6,129 nucleotides of DNA from Actinomycetes bacterium (GTDB lineage: Bacteria > Actinomycetota > Thermoleophilia > BMS3ABIN01), in NCBI GenBank assembly GCA_021790075.1, contig JAJYIN010000136.1:1-6129 (forward strand), given 5' to 3'. Made by a program: the position numbers and the translations under genes. Below the pieces are notes generated by a model. It searched no databases. It saw nothing but the letters and a program-made list of their open reading frames with translations, and had not been told where the DNA came from. Below are positions 5,183-6,129 of the stretch, piece after piece; positions within the stretch are counted from its first letter, which is position 1; every line of letters starts with the position of its first letter.

Positions 5183-6129
5183 TTGGGTAAAGCGTCGCTA
5201 AAGTCACCAAACGATACGGCTCATAAGATCTTCTCCGGCAGCTTGGTCTTCATAGCTGTCGCACTTATCTCATTTCTTATCCCTCGAAGCACTTGGCCGC
5301 CAAATATCATATCTCATTTGGCAGTACTGATAATCATCGCGTTGGTAGCAGAAAGCTTGGTTGTTGAATTCTCCGATAGTGTTTTTATTAGCAGTTCAAA
5401 CTTCCCGATCCTTTTAAGTATTATCTTTCTAGGCCCATTGCCAGCTGGAATTGTAGCTGCTGCGGCCGGTATTTGGAATTCGAGAAAAAAGGAAATGGGA
5501 CGATTAATTTCTAATGTGTGTATTATCGTAATACCTTCAATTTTTGCCGCACTTCTGTTCAATTGGCTTAAAAGCCTGTTTGACATTTCGTTGAAAAACC
5601 CAGAGATTTCGAAATTGTTATTTGTGGGAGCTGTCTGTGGTATCTGCTGGGAATTGATGAATTTCGGATTAATATCAATTGGCGTAAGACTTAAGTTCGG
5701 GCAGCCGATAGCTCTCTTGTGGCGCAGAAATTTTGTGCATGCCCTTCCCACGCAGCTTCTTGTCTTAGGCCTAGGTTTGGCAATCGCGGCTGTATATGCG
5801 CAAGCTGGTATCGTCGCTACCGTTCTATTCTTTATTCCTATCTTTGCCAGCCAATACGTGTATAAACTTCTGGTCCAGCAAAAATCTTTATTGGCTGAGC
5901 AGACAAAACTCTCTCAAGATCTCATGGATATGAACATCGGGTTAGCCGGCGCGCTGATTATGCTGCTTGACAGCAAGGATCACTACACAGCCAGCCACTC
6001 CGCCGGTGTCGCCATGTACTGCCGGGATATGGCAAGAATGATGGGAATGTCTGAAGATGAGCAGCGAATCGCGCATATGGCCGGCCTTCTGCACGATTTG
6101 GGAAAGGTAGGAACACCGGACTCCGTGCT
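5183..6129 (+). CDS. Membrane-anchored HD-GYP domain protein (partial, C-terminus outside window)
   Basis: Probably a cyclic-di-GMP phosphodiesterase whose enzyme domain is controlled by a membrane sensor. The visible 315 residues start with about 230 residues of hydrophobic segments (approximately 20-34, 42-60, 74-96, 108-128, 143-166, 188-206, 209-226), most likely seven helices, of a class I cannot name. A short linker (about 229-250) leads into the HD-GYP domain: DHYTASHSAGVA (266-277), then AHMAGLLHDLGKVGTPDS, with metal-binding H304/D305 and K308. The GYP motif itself lies beyond the window, so HD-GYP rather than plain HD is inferred from the DxYTxxHS and LLHDxGKxGxPD blocks. The TTG at 5183 is the first usual start after the in-frame TGA at 5168; its ribosome site (GGGGA) is weak. 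GC content jumps from about 35-40% in the membrane part to about 56% in the HD-GYP part. Confidence 0.85.
   Translation, partial: MGKASLKSPNDTAHKIFSGSLVFIAVALISFLIPRSTWPPNIISHLAVLIIIALVAESLVVEFSDSVFISSSNFPILLSIIFLGPLPAGIVAAAAGIWNSRKKEMGRLISNVCIIVIPSIFAALLFNWLKSLFDISLKNPEISKLLFVGAVCGICWELMNFGLISIGVRLKFGQPIALLWRRNFVHALPTQLLVLGLGLAIAAVYAQAGIVATVLFFIPIFASQYVYKLLVQQKSLLAEQTKLSQDLMDMNIGLAGALIMLLDSKDHYTASHSAGVAMYCRDMARMMGMSEDEQRIAHMAGLLHDLGKVGTPDSV

Noticed and set aside
5314..5751. 145-aa minus-strand open frame opposite the membrane part of the HD-GYP gene
   Set aside because: Fully antisense to a convincing coding frame with hydrophobic helices. It is a shadow of that frame.
1..6129. CRISPR array, insertion sequence, transposase or phage genes
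   Set aside because: No regularly spaced repeats beyond the two-copy ones listed and no transposase, integrase or phage-like translation in any frame.

Overview
The window reads as the chromosome of a Gram-positive, Firmicutes-like anaerobe, perhaps a Peptococcaceae-type clostridium. This is an inference from several traits: strong AGGAGG-type ribosome binding sites, GTG and TTG starts, a lipoprotein-type peptide-binding protein, sigma-A-like promoters, and a GC content of about 57% in the lines I counted by hand. No single gene fixes the genus.

Left part (1-2026, minus strand): two genes of an oligopeptide/dipeptide ABC importer, read leftwards. The lipoprotein substrate-binding protein (410-2026) comes first. 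After an 84-bp gap with a strong hairpin comes a DppB/OppB-type permease that runs off the left edge (1-325). The start of the binding protein is set at a GTG preceded by AGGAGG, 32 codons inside the longest open frame.

Centre (2027-4516): a 423-bp divergent intergenic region holds a long imperfect hairpin and a good sigma-A-like promoter (TTGTAT-17-TAAAAT). That promoter faces a 688-aa plus-strand gene. Its product is an unusual one-chain signalling protein: an N-terminal V4R small-molecule-sensing domain, a GGDEF domain with an altered GEDEF motif but an intact RxxD site, a low-complexity linker with a perfect 13-codon tandem repeat, a receiver domain missing most active-site residues, and a C-terminal LuxR-type DNA-binding domain.

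Right part (4517-6129): a 472-bp gap holds a 21-bp direct repeat and a run of hairpins that look like a structured leader. It leads into a 25-codon hydrophobic peptide gene with an excellent Shine-Dalgarno site. A second sigma-A-like promoter, bracketed by a perfect 8-bp inverted repeat, then drives a membrane-anchored HD-GYP protein that runs off the right edge. Its membrane half is AT-rich (about 35-40% GC) and its HD-GYP half returns to about 56%.

How they may work together (inference): the GGDEF/LuxR fusion and the HD-GYP protein are the writer/reader and eraser types of cyclic-di-GMP signalling side by side. The V4R domain would let a small hydrophobic ligand feed into transcription. The peptide importer may be an unrelated neighbour, or may take up a peptide signal.
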